Shown here piece after piece: positions 1 to 8,960 of a stretch of DNA of 64,000 nt. Under the pieces are notes generated by a model that saw only the letters and a program-made list of their open reading frames with translations, did no database searches and had not been told where the DNA came from. Both the position numbers and the translations under genes were made by a program. Numbering within the stretch: the stretch's first letter is position 1; the number at the start of each line of letters is the position of its first letter. This DNA comes from Paraburkholderia azotifigens (GTDB taxonomy: Bacteria; Pseudomonadota; Gammaproteobacteria; Burkholderiales; Burkholderiaceae), in contig NZ_VOQS01000003.1 of assembly GCF_007995085.1 (NCBI RefSeq), positions 2,108,001-2,172,000 on the forward strand, in the 5' to 3' direction.

Positions 1-1172
1 TCTCTGCAAAAGTCCTGGCATTGACGTGAGCTTGGACTATCCTGGGATCAGGAGAATTCATGGAGTGGCGTGATGACACAACTTGGTCTTGGTCTGGATC
101 TGTCAACGAAGCGCACTCGCAAGCGCGAGTTTCTCGATGAGATGACGCGCGTGGTGCCGTGGCAGAAGCTGATTGCGCTCATCGAACCGCACTATCCGAA
201 AGGCAAGACCGGCCGCCCACCGTTCCCAGTCGCAACGATGTTGCGCATTCACTTCATGCAGCAATGGTTCAGCCTCTCGGACCCGGCGATGGAGGAGGCG
301 CTGCACGACATCCCGCTGTATCGGGAGTTTGCGCTGCTGGGCACGGGTATGACGCGGCTGCCTGACGAGAGCACGATCCTGCGATTCCGGCACCTGCTTG
401 AGGCCCATGAGCTGTCGGCCAGAATGCTGGCGACGGTCAACGAGATCCTGCAGGCGAAGGGCCTGATGCTCAAGGTGGGCTCGGCGGTCGACGCAACGCT
501 GATTTCGGCACCCAGTTCGACGAAGAAGGCCGGCACGCGAGACCCCGAGATGAGCCAGACGCAAAAGGGCGGCAGCTGGTACTTCGGTATGAAGGCGCAC
601 ATCGGAGTCGATGTGGAGTCGGGGCTGGTGCATACCGTGAAGTGCACGCCGGCAAATGTTCACGACATCACGGTGGCGCATGAACTGTTGCACGGCGACG
701 AGCAGGTTGCGTTTGCCGATGCGGGCTACGTGGGCATCGAGAAGCGGGGCGAAACGGGGGCGGTCCAGTGGCACGTGGCGATGAGGCCGAGCAAGCGAAG
801 AAAGCTGGACAAAAGCAAGCGGCTCGACAGAATCTACGAGAAAGTCGAGCGGCTCAAGGCGGGCGTGCGGGCGAAGGTTGAGCACCCGTTTCGGGTGCTC
901 AAATGTCAGTTCGGCTATCTGAAGGCGCGGTATCGGGGACTGGCGAAAAACACGGCGCAGATCGAAACGCAGTTCGCGCTGATCAATCTCTGGCTGGCTC
1001 GCGGGGTGCTCGGTAAAGCGAAATGAAGGGCGAAGACGCCCCCCAAAGGCGCAGCGTCCATGCGCAAGATGCGACCAGCATCGGTTCAACACAGCGTGAA
1101 TGAGGACGCGAATTCCACTCCGCGCGTGCCAGTTAGAGATCCCAGGCAGAAAACGGGTTGTTCAGACCTTCC
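1..1172 (+). mobile_element. IS5-family insertion sequence, left copy (first 4 bp outside window)
   Basis: This is a near-complete IS5-family element carrying one transposase. Its right end (about 1157-1172) is an imperfect inverted match of its left end, with roughly 11 of 16 positions agreeing when aligned with the complete copy at 26732-27906. It is followed by TAAG at 1173-1176, the reverse complement of the CTTA that flanks the other copy. By comparison with that copy the window starts 4 bp inside the element, so the left target duplication cannot be seen. Confidence 0.88.
70..1026 (+). CDS. IS5-family transposase
   Basis: A 318-residue DDE transposase that catalyses cut-and-paste movement of its element. 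The N-terminal part is the DUF772-type helical domain typical of IS5 transposases. The acidic triad is visible as Asp in VDATLI, Asp in ADAGYVG and Glu in AKVEHPFRVLK. The frame opens with GTG at 70 followed at once by ATG at 73; either could be used. Full length for the family and without internal stops, so probably active. It differs from the copy at 26802-27761 by about five residues (for example PVATM versus PIQTM and YRGLAK versus YRGMAK), so the two are not a very recent duplication. Confidence 0.93.
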   Translation: MMTQLGLGLDLSTKRTRKREFLDEMTRVVPWQKLIALIEPHYPKGKTGRPPFPVATMLRIHFMQQWFSLSDPAMEEALHDIPLYREFALLGTGMTRLPDESTILRFRHLLEAHELSARMLATVNEILQAKGLMLKVGSAVDATLISAPSSTKKAGTRDPEMSQTQKGGSWYFGMKAHIGVDVESGLVHTVKCTPANVHDITVAHELLHGDEQVAFADAGYVGIEKRGETGAVQWHVAMRPSKRRKLDKSKRLDRIYEKVERLKAGVRAKVEHPFRVLKCQFGYLKARYRGLAKNTAQIETQFALINLWLARGVLGKAK

Positions 1173-1176
1173 TAAG

Positions 1177-1650
1177 CAAAGAAAGCGGGCTCACACCGCC
1201 AGTGCTCGTTATTGCCTGCGGGCCCCCAACGGGTCCCGCACTCCACACGACAACACGACATCCTGCGCGCGTTGCCAGCGTACTAACTCACGCATCCCCC
1301 ACTTCACACTCCCGCGTCACGTACTGCGTTACCAGGAAGGCCACGGCCGCCCAGGTGGCAAACGGTGTGTAGGCCGTCTCGACGTATGTGCACCACTCCG
1401 GACTGAAAAGCAGGATCGGTGTCGTAGAAGCGCCAACGCAACCGGTGCGACAAGCTACACACCGTTTGCCACCTGGGCGGCGCAGACGGATCGCTGCCGC
1501 GGGCTGCACTACGGGTGAGTGGAGTGGGTGATGCGTCTGATAATGGCGCTGGCAACACGCGAGGACAAGTGCGATGCCGTGTGGAGTGCGGGACCGGTAG
1601 GGGGCCCGCAGGCAAACACAAGGATTAGCGGTGTGAGCGGCTTTCTTTTG
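1177..1650. repeat. 474-bp near-palindromic repeat element, copy 1
   Basis: The two halves (about 1177-1372 and 1455-1650) are inverted homologues of each other around a unique centre of about 82 bp. The innermost arms, 1347-1372 and 1455-1480, are perfect 26-bp inverted repeats. The outer parts are diverged but clearly alignable: both halves carry GCCTGCGGGCCCCC and CCCGCACTCCACAC. A second copy lies inverted at 26254-26731, with its centre also conserved. No convincing protein is encoded; the small open frames here have no recognisable features. It may be a non-autonomous mobile element or a structured RNA locus. Its sharp edges are the IS5 insertion on the left and a hairpin on the right. 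Confidence 0.8.
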
Positions 1651-1684
1651 CCTACTTTTCTTTGCCGCTGCAAAGAAAAGTAGG
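1651..1684. repeat. Perfect 15-bp hairpin bordering the repeat element
   Basis: The arms CCTACTTTTCTTTGC (1651-1665) and GCAAAGAAAAGTAGG (1670-1684) are exact reverse complements around the loop CGCT. Related hairpins border the element copies at 24936-26253 (interrupted by IS481) and 27907-27938. Confidence 0.85.
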
Positions 1685-1850
1685 TGCCGCCCCGCACAGG
1701 GGCAACGCTAGCAAACCGATACGAATACGCGGATGCCATCGCAAGCCAAAACCACGGATGCCAGCGCAAGCCAAAACCGCGGATGCCAGCGCAAGCCAAA
1801 ACCGCGAATGCCAGCAAAACAATTCGCGGATACCAGCGAAAACAAACACA
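1685..1850 (-). repeat. C/G-rich module plus 25-bp tandem array at the 3' end of paoC
   Basis: Read along the paoC transcript (minus strand), the stop codon at 1851-1853 is followed at once by a T-rich array, then GGCATCCGCGTATTCGTAT (from 1737 down), then a C-rich/G-rich mini hairpin (about 1686-1708), then the 15-bp hairpin. On the plus strand the array has a 25-bp period with units beginning at 1731, 1756, 1781 and a degenerate one at 1806. The same order occurs after rdgC (24832-24953) and after the ROK gene (27907-28095). The role is unknown; transcript 3'-end formation or mRNA stability is possible. Confidence 0.75.
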
Positions 1851-4064
1851 TCAAACCAAAACCTTATCCAAAGTAACAGGCAAATCCCGAACCCTCACAC
1901 CCGTAGCGTGATAAACGGCATTCCCGATAGCTGCAACCACGCCGGTGATGCCTATTTCCCCAATCCCCCGCGCGCCAAGCGAATTGATAAACGGATCAGG
2001 TTCATCGAGCACGACAACATCCAGCGTCTCGACATCGGCATTAACAGGCACGTGATACTCCGCCAGATTGGCGTTAACAAACCGCCCATACTGCGCATCG
2101 AGCAGTGTCTGTTCCTCGAGCGCCGCGCCGATACCCCACACTAGGCCGCCCATCAGCTGACTGCGCGCCGTCTTCACATTCAGCATCCGCCCGACGTTAT
2201 AAACAGCGGTAATCCGGGCGACGCGAATCGTCCCAAGATCGGCATCGACATGCACTTCGGCAAACACGGCGCCCCACGAATGAAACGAATACCGCTGCTT
2301 CTCATCGCCGGGTTTGGTGCTGATGGAAGCCTCGATCGGCTGCCCGCCCGCGCGGGCAAGCACAGCCGCGATGGGATCGCGCTTCGACTGATCCGACTTG
2401 CTCATCACCCATCCGTTCTGCACGACCACGTCATCGGAATGCAAGCCGAACACGGGCGACCCATGATCCGCCATCGCCATCGCCACGAGCTTGCCGCGCG
2501 CCTGTTCGCACGCATCGCGCACGGCAGGCGACACACTCGCGACCGACTGCGAGCCGCCCGACACGGGCGCCTTCGGCAGCGACGAATCGCCGAGCCCGAA
2601 GCGGATGTTCTGCGGTGCTATGCCAAGCGCGTCCGATGCGACCTGCGTCATCACCGTGTACGTGCCCGTGCCGATATCCTGCGTGCCCGACACGACCATC
2701 GCCGTGCCGTCGGGCAGGATGCGCGCGAGCGCCGCCGCTTCGCTGCGATTCGCAGGATACGTCGCCGTGCCCATGCCGAGGCCGATCAGCGTATTGCCGT
2801 CGCGCATCGAACGCGGCTGTGGCTTGCGGCGCGACCAGCCGAAACGCTCCGCACCGACGCTATAGCACTGCCGCAACGCCTTGCTCGACCACGGCTTGTT
2901 TTCCTGCGGATCGCTTTCCGCGTAGTTCTTCAGACGCAGCGCGAGCGGATCCATCTTCAGCCGATACGACAGCTCGTCCATCGCCGTTTCGAGCGCCCAT
3001 GAACCTGTCGTCTCGCCCGGCGCGCGCATGAACGTCGGCGTGCCGACGTTCAGCTGCACGAGACGATGCGTCGTCATCTGGTTCGGCACCGCGTACATCA
3101 TCCGCGTGACCATGCAGCAGGTCTCCGTCCAGTCCTCGATCATCGACGTGTTCGAGAAACTGTCGTGCCGCATCGCGGTGAGCGTGCCGTCGCGCTTCGC
3201 GGCGATCACCATGCGCTGCTCGGTGAAAGGACGGCCGCCGACAGGCCCGAACATCTGCGGCCTCTCCAGCGCGAGCCGCACGGGGCGCCCCGTTTGCTTC
3301 GCGGCCATCGCGCACAGCACCACATGCGACCACGCCGAACCCTTGCAGCCGAAGCCGCCCCCGACGAACGGCGAGATCACGCGCACGTCGTCGGGCGACA
3401 TGCCAAGCGTTTTCGCGACGGCCGTCCGCGTGCCCGTCACGCCTTGCGTCGAATCGTAGAGCGTCAGTTGCGGACCGTCCCAGACGGCCATCGTCGCATG
3501 CGGCTCCATCGGATTGTGATGCTCCATCGGCGTCGTGTAGACGGCGTCGACGCGCACCGCACCCGCCGCGAGCCCCGCGTCGTAGTCGCCGCGCGAGGTG
3601 TCGGTCTGCCGGCCTTGCGGCTTGTCGGGCGCATGTGCGCTCGCCCTGGCCTGCGCGAAATCGAGCGCGGGCGGCTGTGCCGCGTAGGTGACGCGCAACT
3701 GGCGCGCGGCATCGGTCGCATGTTCGAGCGTATCCGCGACGACGATCGCGATCGGCTCGTTGTTGTAGTGAATCTGGTTGTCCTGCAACAGCGACAGATG
3801 ACGTCCCGCTGGCGGCGCGAGCGCGGGGCGTCCATTGTTCGGCAGGCGCGGCGCGTTCTGATGCGTCATCACGAGCAGCACGCCGGGCAACGACGACGCG
3901 CGGCTCGTATCGATCGACGCAATCGAGCCGCGCGCAATCGTGCTCGTCACCAGCACGCCATGCGCAAGTCGCGCTTCGGGAAACTCGGCGGCGTAGCGCG
4001 CTTCGCCCGTCACCTTCAGCAAACCGTCGGTGCGGTCCAGCGGATGTCCAATGATCGTGCTCAT
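1851..4064 (-). CDS. paoC: Aldehyde oxidoreductase, molybdenum cofactor-binding subunit (PaoC-like)
   Basis: A 737-residue large subunit of the xanthine dehydrogenase family, expected to hold the molybdenum cofactor and oxidise aldehydes to acids together with the two subunits encoded upstream. The N-terminal a/b hammerhead domain (GEARYAAEF near residue 20) is followed by the two molybdopterin-binding domains. GGGFGCKG is a cofactor-contact loop and the Glu in RGIGEIG (residue 703) matches the catalytic glutamate. The start overlaps the paoB stop by ATGA (4061-4064), so translation is coupled. E. coli PaoABC is exported fully folded to the periplasm on the Tat signal of PaoA. No PaoD-type maturation gene is visible here. 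The exact aldehyde substrate cannot be read from sequence. Confidence 0.92.
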   Translation of the reverse strand: MSTIIGHPLDRTDGLLKVTGEARYAAEFPEARLAHGVLVTSTIARGSIASIDTSRASSLPGVLLVMTHQNAPRLPNNGRPALAPPAGRHLSLLQDNQIHYNNEPIAIVVADTLEHATDAARQLRVTYAAQPPALDFAQARASAHAPDKPQGRQTDTSRGDYDAGLAAGAVRVDAVYTTPMEHHNPMEPHATMAVWDGPQLTLYDSTQGVTGTRTAVAKTLGMSPDDVRVISPFVGGGFGCKGSAWSHVVLCAMAAKQTGRPVRLALERPQMFGPVGGRPFTEQRMVIAAKRDGTLTAMRHDSFSNTSMIEDWTETCCMVTRMMYAVPNQMTTHRLVQLNVGTPTFMRAPGETTGSWALETAMDELSYRLKMDPLALRLKNYAESDPQENKPWSSKALRQCYSVGAERFGWSRRKPQPRSMRDGNTLIGLGMGTATYPANRSEAAALARILPDGTAMVVSGTQDIGTGTYTVMTQVASDALGIAPQNIRFGLGDSSLPKAPVSGGSQSVASVSPAVRDACEQARGKLVAMAMADHGSPVFGLHSDDVVVQNGWVMSKSDQSKRDPIAAVLARAGGQPIEASISTKPGDEKQRYSFHSWGAVFAEVHVDADLGTIRVARITAVYNVGRMLNVKTARSQLMGGLVWGIGAALEEQTLLDAQYGRFVNANLAEYHVPVNADVETLDVVVLDEPDPFINSLGARGIGEIGITGVVAAIGNAVYHATGVRVRDLPVTLDKVLV

Positions 4065-5080
4065 GCGAAACCTCCCGCGCCGCCTGTTCCACTCGTTCCG
4101 ATGGCTGCCTGGTTCACCGCGCGCACGATCGCGTTTTGCGCGAGGCGCACCTTGAACGCGTTGTCGTGCAGCGGTTTCGCTTCGCTCAACGCCGCATTGG
4201 CCGCGTTGCGCAGCGTCGCGCTATCGAGCGGCCTGCCCGCGATCATCTGTTCGGCCGACGTCGCGCGCCACGGCTTGTGCGCGACGCCGCCCAACGCGAT
4301 GCGCGCGCTGCGCACCGTGTTGCCGTCCATCTGCAACGCCGCCGCCACGGACACCAGCGCGAACGCATAGCTCGCGCGGTCGCGAACCTTCAGGTAATGT
4401 GCGTGCTCGCTGAACAGGGGCGGCGGCAGATCGACGGAGGTAATGAGTTCGCCGGGACGCAGCGTCGTATCGAGATCGGCGCGCTCGCCCGGCAAACGAT
4501 GAAACTCGCCGAACGGAATCACACGCTCGCCTTGCGGGCCGCTTACGCGCACGTTTGCATCGAGTGCCGCGAGCGCGACGCTCATATCGGACGGATTCAC
4601 GGCGATGCATTGCGTGCTCGCGCCGAGAATCGCGTGCATGCGGTTGTGCCCGTTGATCGCCGCGCAGCCGCTGCCCGGCTCGCGCTTGTTGCAGGCGGTG
4701 AACGCGGTGTCGTAGAAGTACGGGCAGCGCGTGCGCTGCATCAGATTGCCGCCGACAGTCGCCATGTTGCGCAACTGCGCCGACGCACCCGCGACGAGCG
4801 CCTGCGTCAGCAGTGGATAGCGCTCGCGCACAAGCGCATGATTCGCGGCATCGCTATTGCGCACCAGCGCGCCGATGCGCAGCCCGCCGTCGGGCAAGGT
4901 CGACACGACATCGAGCCCTTGAATGCGCGTGATATCGACGAGCTTCATGGGCCGCATCACGCCACCCTTCATCAGATCCAGCAGGTTGGTGCCGCCGCCG
5001 ATGAACATCGTGCCCGGCTGCTGCGCGGCACGCACGGCGCCGGCGATGTCGGCGGCGCGTTCGTAGGAGATCGCGTCCAT
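4061..5080 (-). CDS. paoB: Aldehyde oxidoreductase, FAD-binding subunit (PaoB-like)
   Basis: A 339-residue CO dehydrogenase flavoprotein-type subunit that passes electrons from the iron-sulfur subunit to FAD. IGGGTNLLDLMK (27-38) is the first FAD-pyrophosphate loop and TVGGNL (about 108-113) the second. Cys119, Cys130, Cys139 and Cys158 lie in an inserted loop and match the extra [4Fe-4S] cluster site known in PaoB and 4-hydroxybenzoyl-CoA reductase subunits, which separates this subfamily from ordinary xanthine dehydrogenases. The start at 5080 (MDAISYERAA) fits family alignments; the frame stays open upstream into paoA but that extension is unrelated sequence. It lies 11 bp downstream of the paoA stop and overlaps paoC by 4 bp. 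Confidence 0.92.
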   Translation of the reverse strand: MDAISYERAADIAGAVRAAQQPGTMFIGGGTNLLDLMKGGVMRPMKLVDITRIQGLDVVSTLPDGGLRIGALVRNSDAANHALVRERYPLLTQALVAGASAQLRNMATVGGNLMQRTRCPYFYDTAFTACNKREPGSGCAAINGHNRMHAILGASTQCIAVNPSDMSVALAALDANVRVSGPQGERVIPFGEFHRLPGERADLDTTLRPGELITSVDLPPPLFSEHAHYLKVRDRASYAFALVSVAAALQMDGNTVRSARIALGGVAHKPWRATSAEQMIAGRPLDSATLRNAANAALSEAKPLHDNAFKVRLAQNAIVRAVNQAAIGTSGTGGAGGFA

Positions 5081-5091
5081 GATGGCCCCCG

Positions 5092-5874
5092 TTACGCGAC
5101 GTCGCTCGTCTTGATGACGAACGTCGTATAGGTGTCGCCCGTACCGCTGCCGACCGTGCCGCGATGCGCGGACTGCACGGCCGCGACGATGTTCACATAC
5201 GCGCCGCAGCGGCAGATGTTGCCGCTCATGCGCTCGCGGATTTCCGCGTCCGACAGTTGCGGCGGACGGCGCCGCACATCCGCCGTGGCCGTGCTCGCTG
5301 CACCCGCGTCGAATTCCGAGAGCAAAGCCGTCGCCGAACAGATTTGCCCCGGCGTACAGTACCCGCACTGAAACGCGTCCTGTTCGATGAACGCGCGTTG
5401 CACGGGGCTCAGCGTGCCGTTGCTCGCGAGCCCTTCGACCGTCGTGATCCTGTCGCCTTCGTGCATCACGGCGAGCGTCAGACACGAATTGATGCGCCGT
5501 CCATTCGATAGCACCGTGCACGCGCCGCATTGTCCGCGGTCGCAGCCTTTCTTCGTGCCCATGAGTCCGGCGTATTCGCGCAGCGCGTCGAGCAGCGTCA
5601 CGCGCGGTTCGAGATGCAGCGCGTAATCGCGTCCATTGATGTTGAGCTTGACGGCGCGCGGCGGCACCGTTGAGCGTGCAACGGGTTGTTGCGCTTGTGG
5701 CGTTGGCGTCTGCGCATGCGCGTAGGGCGCTGCGCCGACGGCTGCTGCTGCCGCCGCCGATTGCAGGAAGCGGCGGCGTGCAGCGCTGGAAGGCGTCGCG
5801 TCATGTTCGTCGTGGCGGGCTGTGTCAGCATCGTTTTGCGCGCACGAACCCTGACAGTCGGTGTGGTGGGGCAT
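5092..5874 (-). CDS. paoA: Aldehyde oxidoreductase, Tat-exported [2Fe-2S] subunit (PaoA-like)
   Basis: A 260-residue small subunit with two [2Fe-2S] clusters. An N-terminal twin-arginine signal (RRRFLQSAAAAA, residues 33-44, ending near AHA at 52-54) predicts periplasmic export of the whole heterotrimer. The plant-type cluster ligands are Cys111, Cys116, Cys119 and Cys131; the second, all-helical cluster uses Cys170, Cys173, Cys221 and Cys223. The start at 5874 (MPHHTDCQ) is preferred over an in-frame one at 5955 because it has an upstream GGAG and still leaves a longer than usual n-region. First gene of a paoABC operon. Confidence 0.9.
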   Translation of the reverse strand: MPHHTDCQGSCAQNDADTARHDEHDATPSSAARRRFLQSAAAAAAVGAAPYAHAQTPTPQAQQPVARSTVPPRAVKLNINGRDYALHLEPRVTLLDALREYAGLMGTKKGCDRGQCGACTVLSNGRRINSCLTLAVMHEGDRITTVEGLASNGTLSPVQRAFIEQDAFQCGYCTPGQICSATALLSEFDAGAASTATADVRRRPPQLSDAEIRERMSGNICRCGAYVNIVAAVQSAHRGTVGSGTGDTYTTFVIKTSDVA

Positions 5875-6198
5875 GATGTTCTGCTTGCTCCGTAGAAGAG
5901 GTCGATGCAGGCTTGCGCCGCATCGCGGCCGAAGCGGGCCTACGGTGCATGACAAGCCTTCTCAATGAGCAATTTCGATGCCGCTCGCGCAGAACATCAA
6001 GGGACGATGCGCGCGCGGCGCATCTTCATCGTGGCACATCCGGCGTGGCGCAAGCGTGACGGGCAGATGGCGCGAAGATGGCGCGATGCTGTCGGCAGCG
6101 TCATGTATGCCACGCCGCGCAAAAGACCAAAAGAAAAAGCGCGCGTCGAATGTCGACGCGCGCTTTGCATGACGTGTGGCTAACGGCTTGCGAGCCTG
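5875..6198. other. Intergenic region between divergent transcripts' ends and starts
   Basis: These 324 bp hold the paoABC promoter region (near 5875-6000) and, at 6136-6166, a hairpin terminating pyrB. Short frames inside show no coding signal. Confidence 0.6.
6136..6166 (-). terminator. Rho-independent terminator of pyrB
   Basis: Perfect 14-bp stem (6136-6149 with 6153-6166, loop ATG). On the minus strand it is followed by a T-rich tract (TTTTTCTTTT including the stem end). It lies about 33 bp past the pyrB stop codon. Confidence 0.8.
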
Positions 6199-7491
6199 TC
6201 AGTCGATGCCGTGGAACACAGCATCGTCCGGTCCGAGATACGCGGGCGGGCGCCACGCGGCATCGCGCATCGAGTGCTGAACCAGCTTTTCGACGCCGAG
6301 CAGCACCGCGAAGATCGCCATTCGCACAGGAATGCCGTTGTCCGTCTGGCGGAAGATCGCGAGGCGCGAATCGTGGTTCAGGTCGGTGCTCAGGTCGTTT
6401 GCGCCGGGACGGCTGTCGCGCGGCAGCGGGTGCATGATCAGCGTGTCCGCGCCGCACACGGTATCGACGAGCGCCTGGTTGATCTGGAAGTCGGGCGTGT
6501 AGCCTTCGAACGATTCGTCGGCGAAGCGCTCCTTCTGGATGCGCGTCGCGTAGACGACGTCCGCGCCGCGCAGACCGTTGGCGAGATCGTTGGTCTGCTC
6601 GACCACGTGGCCGTTACGCGAAATCTGCTCGACGATGTACGCGGGCATTTCGAGCGACGGCGGCGAAATGAGCGTGAACTTGATGCCGCGATACAGCGCG
6701 AGCAGCTTGACGAGCGAATGCACGGTGCGCCCGTACTTCAGGTCGCCGACCAGTGCGATATGCGCGCCGTCGACGATCTTGCCGAGACGCGAGAACTCGC
6801 GCTGGATCGTGTACAGGTCGAGCAGCGCCTGGCTCGGGTGCTCGCCGGGGCCGTCGCCGCCGTTGATCACGGGAATGTTGGTCGCGCGCGCAAACTCGGC
6901 CACCGAGCCCTGTTCCGGATGGCGGATCACGAGCGCGTCGACATAGCCCGACATCACGCGGCTCGTATCGTAGATCGACTCGCCCTTGGCCATCGACGAA
7001 AATGTGAAGCCCGTCGTGTCGCACACCGAGCCGCCCAGGCGGCAGAACGCCGCGCCGAAGCTCACGCGGGTCCGCGTGCTGGCTTCGAAGAACAGGTTGC
7101 CGAGCACCGCGCCTTCGAGCACGCGCGAGATCTTCCGGCGGCGCGCGATGGGCTGCATGATGTCGGCGACGCGGAACAGCGCTTCGACGGCGTCGCGCGA
7201 GAACTGATCGACTGACAGCAGCTGCTGCTTGCCCTCGAACAGCATCTGGCTGGCGAGCGACTGGGAATCTACGCGTTGCGTATGTTTTTCTGCAGGAGCG
7301 CCGTTGACGACGATCTCCGACACGAAGCGCTCGACGATTTCGGGCATCGCGCGCGATTCCTGCGAATCGTCGGGCAGCAGCCATGTGTCGAGCGCGCGCT
7401 TCGACACGCCGATGCGCGTCGCGAAGCCGTCGCGGGTGAGGTTCAGACGCCGCATCGCGTCACGGAGAAAGGCTTGTTGCGGGACGCTCAT
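6199..7491 (-). CDS. pyrB: Aspartate carbamoyltransferase with N-terminal helix-turn-helix extension
   Basis: A 430-residue enzyme, about 120 residues longer than a classical catalytic chain, that condenses carbamoyl phosphate with aspartate in pyrimidine synthesis. Residues 100-420 carry the catalytic fold: STRTR (138-142), the AKGES loop (168-172), HPSQALLDLYT (218-228) and HPLPR (354-358). Residues 1-60 look like a Xre/Cro-type helix-turn-helix (NLTRDGFATRIGVSKRALDTW, split here as 17-27 and 28-37), so the protein could bind DNA or use the domain for assembly. A 19-bp perfect palindrome lies 35-53 bp upstream of the start and a related 13-bp one is inside codons near residue 70. No pyrI or pyrC is adjacent. 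Function of the enzyme is sure; the role of the N-terminal domain is inference. Confidence 0.9.
   Translation of the reverse strand: MSVPQQAFLRDAMRRLNLTRDGFATRIGVSKRALDTWLLPDDSQESRAMPEIVERFVSEIVVNGAPAEKHTQRVDSQSLASQMLFEGKQQLLSVDQFSRDAVEALFRVADIMQPIARRRKISRVLEGAVLGNLFFEASTRTRVSFGAAFCRLGGSVCDTTGFTFSSMAKGESIYDTSRVMSGYVDALVIRHPEQGSVAEFARATNIPVINGGDGPGEHPSQALLDLYTIQREFSRLGKIVDGAHIALVGDLKYGRTVHSLVKLLALYRGIKFTLISPPSLEMPAYIVEQISRNGHVVEQTNDLANGLRGADVVYATRIQKERFADESFEGYTPDFQINQALVDTVCGADTLIMHPLPRDSRPGANDLSTDLNHDSRLAIFRQTDNGIPVRMAIFAVLLGVEKLVQHSMRDAAWRPPAYLGPDDAVFHGID
7270..7282. promoter_or_regulatory. Possible second operator inside pyrB
   Basis: TACGCGTTGCGTA is an inverted repeat with 5-bp arms and the spacer GTT. 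It repeats the core of the larger palindrome at 7526-7544, which has the same spacer. It falls within the pyrB coding sequence, about 210 bp after the start codon. Confidence 0.35.
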
Positions 7492-7525
7492 GGGCTTGCC
7501 TCATTTTCGTCGGGTGAATCGGTTG

Positions 7526-7544
7526 ATATACGCGTTGCGTATAT
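7526..7544. promoter_or_regulatory. 19-bp palindromic operator candidate upstream of pyrB
   Basis: ATATACGCGTTGCGTATAT is a perfect inverted repeat with 8-bp arms around GTT. It lies 35-53 bp upstream of the pyrB start in the likely promoter. A helix-turn-helix protein, possibly the N-terminal domain of this pyrB product itself, is the obvious candidate ligand; this is inference. Confidence 0.55.
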
Positions 7545-7873
7545 TAATTCGCCGTGCGAGGAAGTCAAGGAATTTCGCTCGTCAATTCTCGACGTGCGGA
7601 GTTTGTCTCAAAAGGGGTCGTTTCCGGTTACACTGCCCGGCATGGAAAACGGCTCGATGCTCCTTCTGAGTGTGGAAACCGGCTGGCACTCGCTGGCCGT
7701 GCAGGCACGCGCCGCTTCCAAAGCCAAAAAACAGTTGCTCATCTGACCGGAGCTGCTGTTCCGTCAGATGTGCGACGGAACAGTCTTATCCAGCCCGGTT
7801 CTCGAAACTCCCGCTCCCGATACTGCTTCCTCGCCGCTGAACGGTTCCTATACGGTCGCGTTCGAGGAAAGTC

Positions 7874-8737
7874 ATGTTCAATTTTTCGGGTATCTGGATT
7901 CCGCTCGTCACGCCGTTTTCCGCCGATGGCGCCGTCGATCACGCCGCCTTGCGTCGCCTCGTCAAGCTGTATGCCGATGCGGGCGTCGCGGGACTCGTCG
8001 CGCTCGGCACGACGGGCGAGCCGTCATCGCTCGATGCCGCCGAACAGGAAGCCGTGCTGGCGACCACGCTCGAGGCGTCAGGGGGCGCGCTGCCCGTGAT
8101 CGTCGGCCTTTCGGGCAACCACGCGCGAAGCATGCGCGAGCGCGTGTTGCGCCTGAACGCGCTGCCGCTCGCGGGCGTGCTGATTTCCGCGCCGTACTAC
8201 GTGCGGCCTTCGCAAGCCGGGATCGCCGATCACTTCGCGATGCTCGCCGACGCCAGCGAGCATCCCGTCGTCCTGTACGACATTCCGGCGCGCACGGGCA
8301 TCCGCATCGAACTGGACACGCTGTTGTCGCTCGCCGCGCATCCGCGCATTCAGGCGATCAAGGATTGCGCGGGTTCGCCCGACACCACGCACGCGTTGAT
8401 CCTCGACGGCCGGCTGCAGGTGCTCGCGGGCGACGACATCCGCATCTTCGACACGCTCTGCATGGGCGGCAGCGGCGCGATCGCTGCGTCCGCGCATATC
8501 TGGCCGGAGCGTTTCGTCGCGCTCGATCGTGCGCTGAAGGCAGGGCGGCTCGACGAGGGGCGCGCGCTGTTTCACTCGCTCGTGCCGCTGATCCGCGCGC
8601 TGACATCCGAGTCGAATCCCGCGCCCGTGAAGGCGGCGCTCGCGGCGCAACGCGTCATGGCAGGCGACCTGCGCGCGCCGATGACGCAAGCGAGCGAAAC
8701 CTTGCGCGCGCGTTTGCAGGCATTGCTCGCGATGTGA
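7874..8737 (+). CDS. Dihydrodipicolinate synthase (DapA) family aldolase/lyase
   Basis: A 287-residue class I aldolase of the DapA/NAL family. The TIM-barrel landmarks are present: GTTGE (45-49), Tyr135 in LYDIPART and the Schiff-base lysine Lys163 in AIKDCAGS. The length is that of DapA. It could make 4-hydroxy-tetrahydrodipicolinate for lysine and cell-wall synthesis, but Burkholderiaceae have several paralogues acting on 2-oxo acids, so the substrate is open. Start at 7874 follows a GAGGAAAG Shine-Dalgarno. It stands alone, divergent from pyrB, with about 380 bp between them. Confidence 0.85.
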   Translation: MFNFSGIWIPLVTPFSADGAVDHAALRRLVKLYADAGVAGLVALGTTGEPSSLDAAEQEAVLATTLEASGGALPVIVGLSGNHARSMRERVLRLNALPLAGVLISAPYYVRPSQAGIADHFAMLADASEHPVVLYDIPARTGIRIELDTLLSLAAHPRIQAIKDCAGSPDTTHALILDGRLQVLAGDDIRIFDTLCMGGSGAIAASAHIWPERFVALDRALKAGRLDEGRALFHSLVPLIRALTSESNPAPVKAALAAQRVMAGDLRAPMTQASETLRARLQALLAM

Positions 8738-8960
8738 AGCGCCTGCGACGAATCCGATCCGTTCCAATTTGAGATGCGGGTCTGGCGCGCGGCGTGATAA
8801 TGCGCGCCACCGTTTTCCGACATCTACGAGATCGATTCGTCATCCTGCGTATGCTGGTTCATCGTTACATTGTGTCGTCCGCTGGGCGCACGCAGACATT
8901 GGCAGTACTCCGCGGCCGCGCGCGGCCGCATGGCAATACCGCGACGAAAGGCGGCTGCTG

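Noticed and set aside
1100..1621. Open frames within the near-palindromic element
   Set aside because: The same DNA is an inverted repeat of itself, so frames appear on both strands; none has a domain and the frames are not kept intact in the second copy.
1731..1850. 25-bp direct repeats after paoC as a CRISPR array
   Set aside because: The units are contiguous with no unique spacers, degenerate toward one end, and no cas gene is present.
4061..5530. 489-residue form of the FAD subunit
   Set aside because: The added residues are the shifted frame of paoA; the family start is at 5080.
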